Positions 26,580 through 38,273 are shown, counted from the stretch's first letter. The stretch: DNA of 64,000 bases from Microbacterium ureisolvens (GCF_015278315.1 NZ_JADIJE010000010.1:62001-126000), one strand, 5' to 3'. Notes: generated by a model not told the origin, from the sequence alone. Numbers and translations are program-made.

Positions 26580-27934
26580 GCGACCGCGACCGCCGCCGCG
26601 CCGACGCCGTCTACGAGGCGCTGCTCCAGAGGCAGGGCGAGCGGTGGGTGCAGCCGCGCGTCGAGCGCACCCGCCGCGTGCTCGAGCTTCTCGATGACCC
26701 GCAGAAGACGTACCGCGTGGTCCACGTGACGGGGACGAACGGCAAGACGTCGACGAGCCGCATGATCGAGAGCCTGGTGCGCGCGCACGGCCTGCGCACC
26801 GGCCTCTTCACGAGCCCGCACCTCGAGCGCTTCACCGAACGGATCATGGTCGACGGCGAGCCGATCGACGATGCCGCCGTCGCCGATGCGTGGGACGAGA
26901 TCGAGCCGTTCGTGGACATCGTCGACGCCGAGCTCGAGGCGAACGGCGATGCGCCGCTCACGTTCTTCGAGCTGCTCACGGTCCTGGCCTTCGTCGCCTT
27001 CGCCGACGCGCCGATCGACGTTCTCGTGCTCGAGGTGGGGATGGGCGGGTCCTGGGACTCGACGAACACCGCCGACGGCGACGTCGCGGTGTTCGCACCC
27101 ATCGACCTCGACCACGCCGACCGCCTGGGCGACACCATCGCCGAGATCGCGCACGTCAAGGCCGGCATCATCAAGGACGGCGCCGCCGTCGTCTCGGCGC
27201 GACAGGATGCCGCCGCCGAGGCGGTGCTGCGCGAAGCCGCTGAGGCGCAGGGCGCCACGATCGCGTTCGAAGGCGGCGAGTTCGCGCTCGCCCAGCAGCG
27301 GCTCGCCGTCGGCGGGCAGCAGATCACGGTCAGAGGTCTTGCCGGCACCTACGAGGACGAGTACCTGCCGCTCTACGGCGGGCACCAGGGATTCAACGCC
27401 GCCCTGGCCATCGCCGCCGTGGAATCGCTCGTGGGCGGCGGCTCCCAGCGCATCGCGGGGGACGTCCTGGCCGAGGGCCTCGGAAGCGTCACCTCACCCG
27501 GCCGTCTGCAGCTGGTCGGGGCGAACCCGACGGTGCTCGTCGACGCGGCACACAACCCCCACGGCGCGCGGGCTCTCGTCACCGCACTGCGGGAGGCCTT
27601 CGACTTCGACGAGTGGGGCGTGGTGCTGGGGGTGCTCTCCGACAAGGACGCCGCCGGCATCGTCGCCGAGCTCGCGCCGGTCGCGGCGCAGGTGTTCGCG
27701 ACGGCGCCCGACTCGGACCGCGCCGAGGATGCCGACGCGATCGCGGATCTGGCCGAGGGTCACGATCTGCGCGTCACGGTGCACCGCGACCTCGCCGACG
27801 CCGCCGACGCGGCGAGGGCGTGGGCTGCGGCATCCGATCGCCGCGCCGTGGTCATCGCGGGCTCGGTCGTGCTCGCGGGCGAGGCGCTCGCCCTCGCGAG
27901 CGCGGACGACTGGAAGGCAGGGTGGAAGCAGTGA
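26576..27934 (+). CDS. folC: Bifunctional folylpolyglutamate synthase / dihydrofolate synthase
   Basis: A Mur-ligase-fold enzyme of 452 aa that joins glutamate to dihydropteroate and extends folate polyglutamate tails. The P-loop GTNGKTS is at 53-59. The folate-loop and central blocks ([25 protein letters not shown]) and the C-terminal domain ([10 protein letters not shown]) are intact. It is the second gene of the ileS operon by a 4-nt overlap and is itself overlapped by the next gene (GTGA). Confidence 0.95.
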   Translation: MSDRDRRRADAVYEALLQRQGERWVQPRVERTRRVLELLDDPQKTYRVVHVTGTNGKTSTSRMIESLVRAHGLRTGLFTSPHLERFTERIMVDGEPIDDAAVADAWDEIEPFVDIVDAELEANGDAPLTFFELLTVLAFVAFADAPIDVLVLEVGMGGSWDSTNTADGDVAVFAPIDLDHADRLGDTIAEIAHVKAGIIKDGAAVVSARQDAAAEAVLREAAEAQGATIAFEGGEFALAQQRLAVGGQQITVRGLAGTYEDEYLPLYGGHQGFNAALAIAAVESLVGGGSQRIAGDVLAEGLGSVTSPGRLQLVGANPTVLVDAAHNPHGARALVTALREAFDFDEWGVVLGVLSDKDAAGIVAELAPVAAQVFATAPDSDRAEDADAIADLAEGHDLRVTVHRDLADAADAARAWAAASDRRAVVIAGSVVLAGEALALASADDWKAGWKQ

Positions 27935-28332
27935 GCGCCGAGGGGCAGCCGAAGCCCCGCCGGCCCCGGGGCGCCGCCGAGTCGCTCGCGACCATCGTGC
28001 TCGGCTTCGAGTCGATCATCGCGTTCCTCGCGGGACTCGTGATCTACGGCCTCAAGGCGCTGCCCACGGGCATCGAGCCGTGGTGGGGCATCGTCGCGGG
28101 CTCCGTGGTCGCGGTGCTGATGATTGCGACGACCCGCGTCGTGCGCTACACCTGGGGGATCGCGCTCGGCTGGGTGCTGCAGGCCGTCGTGGCGCTCGGC
28201 GCCCTCCTCGTTCCCGCACTCGCGCTCGTCGCCCTCATTTTCGGCGGCATGTACGGGTATGCGACGATCAAGGGGGCAGCTCTCGACCGGCGCAATGCGC
28301 GCCTCGCGGCCCATCCTCCCGAAGAGCACTGA
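27931..28332 (+). CDS. DUF4233 membrane protein
   Basis: A 133-aa protein with about four hydrophobic segments and the conserved ESLATIVLGFESIIAF start characteristic of DUF4233. Its place between folC and ndk is conserved in actinobacteria, but its function is unknown. The GTG start overlaps the folC stop, so it is translationally coupled. The C-terminus is a short basic tail (DRRNARL). Confidence 0.85.
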   Translation: MSAEGQPKPRRPRGAAESLATIVLGFESIIAFLAGLVIYGLKALPTGIEPWWGIVAGSVVAVLMIATTRVVRYTWGIALGWVLQAVVALGALLVPALALVALIFGGMYGYATIKGAALDRRNARLAAHPPEEH

Positions 28333-28369
28333 CCCCCGAACAAGCCTGACCCCCGAAACGGAGACTCGC

Positions 28370-28786
28370 ATGGCCATCGAAGAGACCCTCGTCCTCGTCA
28401 AGCCGGACGGCGTCGCTCGCGGCCTCACCGGCGCGATCCTCGCCCGCATCGAGGCGAAGGGGTACGCCCTCGTCGACATCCGGCTGGTCGAGCCCGACCG
28501 AGAGCGGCTCGAGCGCCACTACGCCGAGCACGAGGGCAAGCCGTTCTACGAGCCTCTGCTCGAGTTCATGATGTCGGGCCCGTCGGTCGCCATCCGTCTC
28601 GCCGGCAACCGCGTCATCGAGGGCTTCCGGTCCCTCGGCGGCACGACCGATCCGACGACGGCCGCTCCGGGCACGATCCGCGGCGATTACGGACGCGACT
28701 GGGGACTCAAGGTCCAGCAGAACCTCGTCCACGGCTCCGACAGCACCGAGTCCGCCGCGCGCGAGCTCGAGATCTGGTTCAGCTGA
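28370..28786 (+). CDS. ndk: Nucleoside diphosphate kinase
   Basis: A 138-aa enzyme that balances NTP pools by passing phosphate through a phospho-histidine. The active-site block is NLVHGSDS with His121; the nucleotide-binding VKPDG block is at 10-14. The length is normal for the family. ATG at 28370, with GGAG 7 nt upstream. It probably ends the ileS-folC operon. Confidence 0.96.
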   Translation: MAIEETLVLVKPDGVARGLTGAILARIEAKGYALVDIRLVEPDRERLERHYAEHEGKPFYEPLLEFMMSGPSVAIRLAGNRVIEGFRSLGGTTDPTTAAPGTIRGDYGRDWGLKVQQNLVHGSDSTESAARELEIWFS

Positions 28787-28823
28787 CCGCTGTCGCGGCC
28801 GGTCTCCGTGCGACGCGCGGGGG

Positions 28824-29441
28824 CTAGCCGAACAGCGTCTGCCAGATGTTGACGACCGCGTTCATCTCCAGCTGGGCCAGCAGCAGGATGACGGCGTAGC
28901 TGAGGATCGCAGCCAGGGGCACCCAGGCCATCAGCCGGTCGGCGACGTGGCGAACGCGCTCCGATGCGGGAACCTGGCCGGAGCGCAGCATGTGGAGGGT
29001 CACCGCGTAGAAGGTCGGGATCGTCACCGACCATGTCACCATGCACCACGGGCAGAGGGTGTGCAGGTCGTAGAGGCTCTGGCTGATGAGCCAGATGACG
29101 AAGCCGAACGCGAACGCGATCCCTGCCCAGAAGCACCACCAGAACCAGCGGGCGAAGCGCGCGCGGGCGAGGATCGCCATCCCGACCACGATGGGCGCCA
29201 CCCAGCCCGCGATGCCGAGGAGCGGGTTGGGGAAGCCGAACACGCTGCCCTGCCACGAGTCGAGGTTGGCGGTGCACTGCACCAGCACGCTCAGGTCGCA
29301 CGAGGCGATGGCGTCGGGGTCCGCGAGCTTCTCGAGCTTCTCGACCGTCAGCGCGAAGGCCGCCCACCAGCCGACGACTCCGGCGATGACGAGCCATATG
29401 GCGAGCCCGGTGGGACGGGTGTGGTTCTGCTGGTCGGGCAT
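28824..29441 (-). CDS. Vitamin K epoxide reductase (VKOR) family membrane protein
   Basis: A 205-aa protein with five membrane segments. The loop cysteines Cys48 and Cys56 and the active-site pair Cys130-Pro-Trp-Cys133 fit bacterial VKOR, which re-oxidises a DsbA-like partner using menaquinone and so drives disulfide formation outside the cell. No thioredoxin-like partner domain or gene is adjacent. Only a 13-nt gap precedes the start after a CATAAT box, so the mRNA is probably leaderless. Confidence 0.92.
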   Translation of the reverse strand: MPDQQNHTRPTGLAIWLVIAGVVGWWAAFALTVEKLEKLADPDAIASCDLSVLVQCTANLDSWQGSVFGFPNPLLGIAGWVAPIVVGMAILARARFARWFWWCFWAGIAFAFGFVIWLISQSLYDLHTLCPWCMVTWSVTIPTFYAVTLHMLRSGQVPASERVRHVADRLMAWVPLAAILSYAVILLLAQLEMNAVVNIWQTLFG

Positions 29442-29448
29442 GCCTCGG

Positions 29449-29454
29449 ATTATG
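29449..29454 (-). promoter_or_regulatory. -10 box CATAAT, leaderless promoter of the VKOR gene
   Basis: CATAAT on the minus strand is 7 nt from the ATG at 29441. Confidence 0.5.
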
Positions 29455-29563
29455 GCACCGGGATCTGCACGGATGCCGCACCACGGCGCCGTGCAAATCG
29501 ACCGGCTGCGGCGTGGGGAACGCGCTGCGCGGCCGCGAATGGGCATTCTGGCGGGGTAGGTGC

Positions 29564-29569
29564 GATAAT
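29564..29569 (+). promoter_or_regulatory. -10 box GATAAT of the rne leader
   Basis: GATAAT is 8 nt from the ATG of the leader ORF (29578), so transcription should start within a base or two of that ATG and give a leader of about 205 nt before rne. Confidence 0.5.
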
Positions 29570-29577
29570 GGGGGGCG

Positions 29578-29784
29578 ATGACTCACGGCCGCGCCGTGAC
29601 GATCATCACCAGAAGACTTCAGGGCGACGAATGCCCTTGGCAGCGCGAGCATCCGCTGAGAGCCGAGCTCCGCTGCAGACCGAGTGAGTTCGCGGCACCG
29701 CCCCGTCCGGAGGGGCATGGGCGGCGCCGCACGAGATTTCGCCGGGCGACGCGCGGTGCCGCCCCGCTAGGAGTACGCCAGTGA
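29578..29784 (+). CDS. Candidate 68-codon upstream ORF filling the rne leader
   Basis: An open frame of 68 codons begins 8 nt after GATAAT and ends at TGA (29782-29784), overlapping the rne start GTGATG. The product is very Arg-rich and I recognise no family. Two readings are possible: a leaderless upstream ORF whose translation is coupled to rne, or a chance frame in a structured leader. The precise overlap with the start codon and the leaderless spacing favour a role. Protein function is not claimed. Confidence 0.4.
   Translation: MTHGRAVTIITRRLQGDECPWQREHPLRAELRCRPSEFAAPPRPEGHGRRRTRFRRATRGAAPLGVRQ
29692..29762 (+). promoter_or_regulatory. Structured element in the rne 5' leader
   Basis: GCGGCACCGC (29692-29701) and GCGGTGCCGC (29753-29762) are exact complements 51 nt apart. 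Between them lie a CCCC/GGGG hairpin (29701-29715) and the palindrome GCGGCGCCGC (29721-29730). The outer helix ends about 6 nt before the ribosome site, so it could control access. Long leaders that mediate autoregulation are known for rne in other bacteria. Confidence 0.55.
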
Positions 29785-32324
29785 TGGCTGATGGAAACGA
29801 TGCAGAATTCACCCCTCAGACCGAACCGGATGCGCCGCTGACGCCAGCGGACGAGTCCGTCGAGGTCGATGCGGAGGCGGAGTCCCCGGCCGAAGCGCCG
29901 GCGGCCCCGCAGGAGAGCGCGCAGGCCGAGGCGCCCGCCGAAGCGGGCGAGCCCGAGGCGAGTGAGCAGCAGCCTGACGAAGTGACGGGCGAGGCCGACG
30001 CGGACCACGTCGCGGTGACTGATGCCGATGCCGGGCCGACGGTCGAGGCGCCCGAAGAGGCGGCGAAGGCCGAAGACGCGCCGAAGGCCGAGGATGCCCC
30101 GAAGGCCGAGGACGCGCCGAAGGCCGAGGACGCGCCGAAGGCCGAGGATGAGCCGCAGGGCCTGCAGGCGTCCGACGAGCCGGAGCAGCAGGCCGAGGAG
30201 CCGCAGACCCCGCAGGAGCCGCAGCCGGCCGAGGAGCCGCAGGCCCCCGCCGAGCCGGAGCCGGTGACCGCCCAGAGCCTGGGACTTCTGCCCGATGTCT
30301 TCGTGTCGGCTGTCTCGACGCAGCTGCACTTCTACGCTCCCGAGATCGTGGTGCTGCCCGCCCGCGCCGGGCGCACGCAGCCCGAGCCCGCGCCCGAGGC
30401 GGACAGCGCAGCGTCGACCAGCTCGCGCCGCCGCAGCCGTCGTCGCGGCGGAGAGGGCCGGGACGAGGCATCCGGCGCGTCCGACGAGCCGAAGCAGCCG
30501 CAGCAGACGCGCCAGCGCGCCGTCGAGCTCATCACCGAGCCGCAGCGCATCAAGGGCTCCACGCGCCTGGAGGCCAAGAAGCAGCGCCGCCGCGACGGCC
30601 GCGAGGCGGGCCGCCGCCGCGCCGTCGTGACTGAGGCCGAGTTCCTCGCGCGCCGCGAGGCCGTCGACCGCGACATGATCGTGCGCTCGCGCAACGGCCG
30701 CATCCAGATCGCCGTGCTCGAAGACAACGTGCTCGTCGAGCACTACGTCGCCCGCAACCAGGACGCGTCGCTCATCGGCAACGTCTACCTCGGCCGGGTG
30801 CAGAACGTGCTGCCCAGCATGGAGGCGGCGTTCGTCGACATCGGCCGCGGCCGCAACGCCGTGCTGTACTCGGGCGAAGTGGACTGGGACGCCGTCGAGA
30901 CCGGCAACCAGCCCCGTCGCATCGAGCTCGCGCTCAAGACCGGCGACCGCGTGCTGGTCCAGGTCACGAAGGATCCGGTCGGCCACAAGGGCGCCCGTCT
31001 GACGAGCCAGATCTCGCTCCCCGGTCGCTACCTGGTGTACGTGCCGGGCGGCAACATGAACGGCATCTCGCGCAAGCTCCCCGACACCGAGCGCGCCCGC
31101 CTGAAGAAGATCCTCAAGGAGGTGCTCCCCGAGTCGTCCGGTGTCATCGTGCGCACCGCGGCCGAGGGCGCCACCGAGGAGCAGCTGACGCGCGATGTGC
31201 AGCGTCTCACCAACCAGTGGGAGCACATCTCGAAGCAGATCGAGACGATCCAAGCGCCGTCGCTGCTGCACTCCGAGCCGGACCTCCTCGTCAAGATCGT
31301 CCGCGACGTCTTCAACGAGGACTTCTCGAAGATGCTCATCCAGGGCGACGACGCGCATCACACGATCTCGAAGTACCTCGAGTCCGTCGCGCCCGACCTC
31401 CTCGAGCGCGTCGAGCGCTACGAGGGCGAGCACGACCCGTTCGACGTGTTCCGTGTCACCGAGCAGATCGAGAAGGCGCTCGATCGCAAGGTCTGGCTGC
31501 CCTCGGGTGGATCGCTCGTCATCGACCGCACCGAGGCGATGACGGTCGTCGACGTCAACACCGGCAAGTTCGTCGGCTCGGGCGGCAACCTCGAAGAGAC
31601 CGTCACGAAGAACAACCTCGAGGCTGCGGAGGAGATCGTCCGGCAGCTGCGGCTGCGCGACATCGGCGGCATCATCGTCGTCGACTTCATCGACATGGTG
31701 CTCGAGTCCAACCGCGACCTCGTGCTGCGGCGCCTCGTCGAATGCCTGAGCCGCGACCGCACCAAGCACCAGGTCGCCGAGGTGACCTCGCTCGGTCTCG
31801 TGCAGATGACCCGCAAGAAGCTCGGTCTCGGGCTCCTCGAGACCTTCAGCGAGGCGTGCGAGGTGTGCGCCGGCCGCGGGCTCATCGTCCACCACGACCC
31901 GGTCGTGAAGCACCGCGCACCGGCCGCCGGTGCTCCGTCCTCCTCCTCGGGCCGTCGCCCGCGCGGCGGGTCTCCCGCGCCGTCCGCCGGCGGCTCGAAC
32001 GGCACTCACGTCATCACCGAGGGCGTGAAGTCGGCGCTGGCACAGATCGCGGCATCCACGATCCATCACAACGATGAGGCCGCGCCCGCCGAGGCCGCGC
32101 CGGTCGCCGAGCCTGCCCCCGCCGAGCGCCCGAAGAAGCAGCGCAAGAAGCGCCAGGACTCCCGCGCCAAGAAGGAGGCGCGCACCGAGAAGGACCTGCT
32201 CCTGGATTCGGTGCTCAACGCGCTCCCCGAGCCGAAGGCGCCCGGTCAGGGTCGCTCGCGGCGACGGGTCACCACGGCTGCGCTCACCGGAACGCCCGTT
32301 CCGCACACTCCGTCCGAGGACTGA
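29781..32324 (+). CDS. rne: Ribonuclease E/G family endoribonuclease
   Basis: The main mRNA-decay and rRNA-processing endonuclease, 847 aa. The first 290 residues are acidic and low-complexity, with five tandem KAEDAP-like hexapeptides (about 96-125). The S1-type RNA-binding and sensor regions follow. The catalytic acids fit Asp591 (VVDVNTGKF) and Asp635 (VVDFIDM), 44 residues apart as in E. coli. The zinc-link is Cys693-Glu-Val-Cys696. The C-tail is basic. The start is GTG at 29781 (AGGAG 7 nt upstream) or ATG at 29784. This N- plus C-extended layout is typical of actinobacterial RNase E. Confidence 0.95.
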   Translation: MMADGNDAEFTPQTEPDAPLTPADESVEVDAEAESPAEAPAAPQESAQAEAPAEAGEPEASEQQPDEVTGEADADHVAVTDADAGPTVEAPEEAAKAEDAPKAEDAPKAEDAPKAEDAPKAEDEPQGLQASDEPEQQAEEPQTPQEPQPAEEPQAPAEPEPVTAQSLGLLPDVFVSAVSTQLHFYAPEIVVLPARAGRTQPEPAPEADSAASTSSRRRSRRRGGEGRDEASGASDEPKQPQQTRQRAVELITEPQRIKGSTRLEAKKQRRRDGREAGRRRAVVTEAEFLARREAVDRDMIVRSRNGRIQIAVLEDNVLVEHYVARNQDASLIGNVYLGRVQNVLPSMEAAFVDIGRGRNAVLYSGEVDWDAVETGNQPRRIELALKTGDRVLVQVTKDPVGHKGARLTSQISLPGRYLVYVPGGNMNGISRKLPDTERARLKKILKEVLPESSGVIVRTAAEGATEEQLTRDVQRLTNQWEHISKQIETIQAPSLLHSEPDLLVKIVRDVFNEDFSKMLIQGDDAHHTISKYLESVAPDLLERVERYEGEHDPFDVFRVTEQIEKALDRKVWLPSGGSLVIDRTEAMTVVDVNTGKFVGSGGNLEETVTKNNLEAAEEIVRQLRLRDIGGIIVVDFIDMVLESNRDLVLRRLVECLSRDRTKHQVAEVTSLGLVQMTRKKLGLGLLETFSEACEVCAGRGLIVHHDPVVKHRAPAAGAPSSSSGRRPRGGSPAPSAGGSNGTHVITEGVKSALAQIAASTIHHNDEAAPAEAAPVAEPAPAERPKKQRKKRQDSRAKKEARTEKDLLLDSVLNALPEPKAPGQGRSRRRVTTAALTGTPVPHTPSED
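30066..30155 (+). repeat. 18-bp tandem repeat encoding KAEDAP, five units
   Basis: Units of 18 bp (AAGGCCGAGGACGCGCCG and close variants) start at 30066, 30084, 30102, 30120 and 30138. They keep frame within the acidic N-terminus of RNase E. Copy number may vary between strains. Confidence 0.85.
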
Positions 32325-32326
32325 GC

Positions 32327-32370
32327 AGCACGCGCCCCTGTCCGGCTCCGGCCGGGCAGGGGCGCGTGCT
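32327..32370 (+). terminator. Terminator hairpin after rne
   Basis: Perfect 14-bp arms AGCACGCGCCCCTG and CAGGGGCGCGTGCT with a CCGG-containing inner loop, starting 3 nt after the rne stop. Confidence 0.75.
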
Positions 32371-32392
32371 CTGTCGCCCGGGCCGCGCGCTC

Positions 32393-32398
32393 GATAAT
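32393..32398 (+). promoter_or_regulatory. -10 box GATAAT before the glycosyltransferase gene
   Basis: GATAAT lies about 27 nt before the ATG at 32425, giving a short leader that includes the ribosome site ACGGAGG. Confidence 0.45.
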
Positions 32399-32424
32399 CT
32401 GGGCGCCCGGGGAACGGAGGCGCG

Positions 32425-33519
32425 ATGGCGCGCTACATGTTCGTGACGTGGGACGGTGGCGGCAACCGCATGCCCACCATCGCCGTCGCGCGCGCACTCG
32501 CGGAGCGCGGTCATGACGTGCGGGTGCTCGGACACGACGCGCAGGCCGCAGCGTTCCGGGCCGCCGGTCTGCGCTTCACGCCCTACCCGAGCGCCCCCGG
32601 CTTCGTGCTCGACCCCCGACCCGCAGGACTGCTGGGGCTGTTCACCGACAGGGGACTGGCTGACGACACCGTCGCCCAGCTCGCGGCGAATCCCGTCGAC
32701 GTGGTGGTCGTGGACTGCATGCTCCTGAGCGTGCTGGATGTGCTCGACCGGATGGACCAGCGCTTCGCGATCCTCGAGCACACTCTGCACGACTTCCTGG
32801 CCCGCGGCGCCCGGGCGCTGGCGGTGCTGGTCTGGCCCCGGGGTGTGCGCGTCAGCCGACCGCGATCCCACGCGGCACCGATCGTGGTGGCATCCGTTCC
32901 GAGTCTTCGTGTGCCCTTCCCCGCGCAGCCGGCGCTCTCGGCCGCACCGGGAACCGTGGTCTACGCGGGTGCCATGACACCGGCGGTCGCCGCGCACCCG
33001 GCGCAGCCGACGGTGGTGCTGAGCCTCAGCACGTTCCGGTTCGCCGGACTGGTGGCCTCGTGGCAGCGCGTGCTCGACGCCGTCGACGGCCTGGAAGCCC
33101 ACGTCGTCGCGACACTGGGCCCCGCGCTGAGGGCGGGGGAGGTGCGGGTGCCGGCCGGTGTCGAAGTGCACGAATGGATGCCGCACGAGCAGGTTCTCCC
33201 GCGGGCATCGCTGGTCGTCGGCCATGGTGGGCATGGGACGACGCTCGCCGCGCTGGCTCACGGCGTGCCGGTGCTGGCTCTGCCGCTGGATGCCACGTCG
33301 GACCAGCCGCGCATCGCGAGGGCGGTGACCTCGGCGGGGGTGGGGGAGACTCTGCCGAGCCGATCGGGGCCACACGCGATCCGGGCGACTGTGGAGCGGA
33401 TGCTCGCGAGCAGCGCGCTGCACTCGCGTGCCGAGCGCCTGGGCGCGGCCATCAGAGAGCTGGACGGGCCGCGACGGGCCGCCGACGTGCTCGAGCTGTC
33501 GGCATCCGCCCGCGGGTGA
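32425..33519 (+). CDS. GT1 (UGT-like) glycosyltransferase
   Basis: A 364-aa GT-B glycosyltransferase similar to macrolide/flavonoid glycosyltransferases. The N-terminal acceptor domain starts MFVTWDGGGNRMP. The C-terminal donor block reads VVGHGGHGTTLAALAHGVPVL, close to the HGGxGTT signature for nucleotide-sugar binding, followed by DQPRIARAV. It probably adds a sugar to a lipophilic small molecule in the cytoplasm. It stands alone between rne and the rplU cluster. Confidence 0.85.
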   Translation: MARYMFVTWDGGGNRMPTIAVARALAERGHDVRVLGHDAQAAAFRAAGLRFTPYPSAPGFVLDPRPAGLLGLFTDRGLADDTVAQLAANPVDVVVVDCMLLSVLDVLDRMDQRFAILEHTLHDFLARGARALAVLVWPRGVRVSRPRSHAAPIVVASVPSLRVPFPAQPALSAAPGTVVYAGAMTPAVAAHPAQPTVVLSLSTFRFAGLVASWQRVLDAVDGLEAHVVATLGPALRAGEVRVPAGVEVHEWMPHEQVLPRASLVVGHGGHGTTLAALAHGVPVLALPLDATSDQPRIARAVTSAGVGETLPSRSGPHAIRATVERMLASSALHSRAERLGAAIRELDGPRRAADVLELSASARG

Positions 33520-33524
33520 AGAGA

Positions 33525-33791
33525 TCAGTGACGGTCACGGGCGCGCACCCGGAGACCGGACGCGATCAGCCGCCGCACCAGTTCGTGGCCGCTGACGTGC
33601 TCGGCTCCCGCCGCGACCAGGCGCGCGTGCGCCTCTTCGGGCACGTCGTAGTGATCGAGGTCGAAACCGCGGCGGGGGATCCCGTTCGCCGCGGCGAAGG
33701 CGTGGAGTTCGTCGAGGTCGGTGTCCGTCACCAAGTGCGCCCACAGACGCCCATGGGCCGGCCAGCGCGGATCGTCGATCAGGATCGCCAC
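33525..33791 (-). CDS. DUF4031 protein
   Basis: An 88-aa protein starting AILIDDPRWPAHGRLWAHL, the hallmark of DUF4031, with conserved His and Asp residues (HLVTDTDLDELHAFA; FDLDHYDVPE). Function unknown; the His/Asp pattern suggests metal binding, but this is only inference. It is a stand-alone gene convergent with the glycosyltransferase, with a GTG start and a leaderless-type promoter. Confidence 0.85.
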   Translation of the reverse strand: MAILIDDPRWPAHGRLWAHLVTDTDLDELHAFAAANGIPRRGFDLDHYDVPEEAHARLVAAGAEHVSGHELVRRLIASGLRVRARDRH

Positions 33792-33797
33792 GAGCAG

Positions 33798-33803
33798 ATC
33801 CTA
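33798..33803 (-). promoter_or_regulatory. -10 box TAGGAT, leaderless promoter of the DUF4031 gene
   Basis: TAGGAT on the minus strand is exactly 6 nt from the GTG at 33791. Confidence 0.5.
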
Positions 33804-33860
33804 CGCACCGGATGCCACGACACGGTGCTGCCCGCTTTCGCGGACTGATCCGGCATCTGG

Positions 33861-33866
33861 TAAAGT
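33861..33866 (+). promoter_or_regulatory. -10 box TAAAGT of the rplU operon
   Basis: TAAAGT precedes the rplU leader. Transcription would begin at about 33873, right at the foot of the leader hairpin. Confidence 0.55.
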
Positions 33867-33871
33867 GGACC

Positions 33872-33899
33872 CTTGGTGCGTCGAGAAATCCGCACCAAG
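33872..33899 (+). promoter_or_regulatory. Hairpin at the 5' end of the rplU leader
   Basis: CTTGGTGCG (33872-33880) and CGCACCAAG (33891-33899) are exact complements around a 10-nt loop TCGAGAAATC, followed by TCTTTC. It begins at the predicted transcription start. It could be an attenuator or L21-binding leader for the L21-L27 operon, or a 5' stabiliser. Confidence 0.6.
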
Positions 33900-33953
33900 T
33901 CTTTCATGACGTCCTGAGCGCGTGCGCGTGCTCCCAGAAGAAACAGGTGTGAA

Positions 33954-34262
33954 GTGGTTTACGCAGTTGTGCGCGCCGGTGGCCGGCAGGAGAAGGTCGA
34001 GGTCGGCACGATCGTCGTTCTCGACCGCCAGGCCGCGAAGGTCGGCGACAAGATCGAGCTCCCCGCGGTGCTCTTCGTCGACGGTGACACCGTCACGACC
34101 GACGCCGACAAGCTCGCGAAGGTCACCGTGACCGCCGAGGTGCTCGGCGAGGAGCGCGGCCCGAAGATCGTGATCCAGAAGTTCAAGAACAAGACCGGCT
34201 ACAAGAAGCGCCAGGGCCACCGTCAGGACCTCACGCGCGTCAAGGTCACCGGCATCAAGTAA
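33954..34262 (+). CDS. rplU: 50S ribosomal protein L21
   Basis: Protein L21 of the large subunit, 102 aa, complete from [14 protein letters not shown] to the basic tail [15 protein letters not shown]. The start is GTG; AGAAG lies 13 nt upstream. It is the first gene of the rplU-rpmA pair, with rpmA 19 nt downstream. Confidence 0.97.
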   Translation: MVYAVVRAGGRQEKVEVGTIVVLDRQAAKVGDKIELPAVLFVDGDTVTTDADKLAKVTVTAEVLGEERGPKIVIQKFKNKTGYKKRQGHRQDLTRVKVTGIK

Positions 34263-34281
34263 AGCCACAGGAGACGCAGAG

Positions 34282-37008
<2,727 letters not shown>

Positions 37009-37012
<4 letters not shown>

Positions 37013-38268
37013 CCACCACCGCCACGACGGCACGGGAACGGATGCTGCTGGCCAAGGACGCCGCCCGCAGCATCGGCCTCCTCGGCGACGACGCGAAGCG
37101 CGACGCCCTCCTCTCGATCGCGGACGCGATCGAGGCGGCCACCCCGCAGATCGTGGCGGCCAACGCCGAGGACCTCGAGCACGGACGCGCCACCGGGCTC
37201 TCCACCGCGCTGCAGGACCGCCTCCGCCTGGACGAGCCGCGCGTCGCGGCACTCGCCTCGGCGGTGCGCGAGATCGCGGCCCTTCCCGACCCGGTCGGAC
37301 GCGTCCTCGACGAGCGCACGCTGTCCAACGGCGTATCGCTGACCAAGGTCGCGGTGCCGTTCGGCGTCGTCGGCTCGATCTACGAGGCCCGGCCGAACGT
37401 CACGGTCGACATCGCGGCCCTCGCCCTTCGATCGGGCAACGCGGTCGTGCTGCGCGGCGGGACCGCCGCCGAGCACACCAACGCCGCTCTCGTGCGTGCG
37501 ATGCGCGGTGCGCTGGCCGAGCGGGGCATCGACCCCGAGGCCATCCAGACCGTCGACGAGTTCGGGCGCGACGGTGCCCGCGAGCTCATGCACGCGCGCG
37601 GGATCATCGACGTCCTCGTGCCGCGCGGCAGCGCCCAGCTCATCGAGACGGTCGTCACCGAGTCCTCGGTGCCCGTCATCGAGACCGGCGCCGGAGTCGT
37701 TCACATCGTGCTCGACGAGTCCGCCCCGCTCGAGTGGGCTCGCGACATCGTCGTGAACGCGAAGACCCAGCGTCCGAGCGTGTGCAACGCGGTCGAGACG
37801 GTCCTCGTGCACCGGAGCGCCGCCGATCGCCTGGTCGGTCCCGTCGTGGAGGCCCTGCAGCAGGGTGGGGTCACCGTGCACGGCGACGAGACGGTTGCGC
37901 GCCTCGCGGCCGGCGTGACGCCCGCGACCGACGAGGACTGGGTCACCGAGTATCTGAGCCTCGACCTCGCAATGCGCGTCGTCGACGATCTCGACGAGGC
38001 GCTGGACCACATCCGTCGCTACTCGACCCATCACACCGAGTCGATCGTGACGCAGGATGCCGCCAACGAGGCGCGCTTCCTCGCCGAGGTCGACTCCGCC
38101 GTCGTGATGGCCAACACGTCGACGCGCTTCACCGACGGCGGCGAGTTCGGCTTCGGCGCCGAGGTGGGCATCTCGACCCAGAAGCTGCACGCCCGGGGTC
38201 CCATGGGCCTGGCCGAGCTCACGAGCTCGAAGTGGCTCGCGCGCGGTGCCGGGCAGGTCCGCGTCTGA
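37009..38268 (+). CDS. proA: Glutamate-5-semialdehyde dehydrogenase (gamma-glutamyl phosphate reductase)
   Basis: Second step of proline synthesis, NADPH-dependent, 419 aa of the aldehyde-dehydrogenase fold. The catalytic Cys is in QRPSVCNAVETVLVH; the block GSIYEARPNVTVD and the C-terminal GPMGLAELTSSKW are characteristic. ATG overlaps the proB stop by 4 nt. An internal promoter may allow separate expression. Confidence 0.97.
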
Positions 38269-38273
38269 CGGAA

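Noticed and set aside
29702-29730. 6C-type RNA in the rne leader
   Set aside because: Only one C-run hairpin is visible; the 6C motif needs two hairpins with C6 loops.
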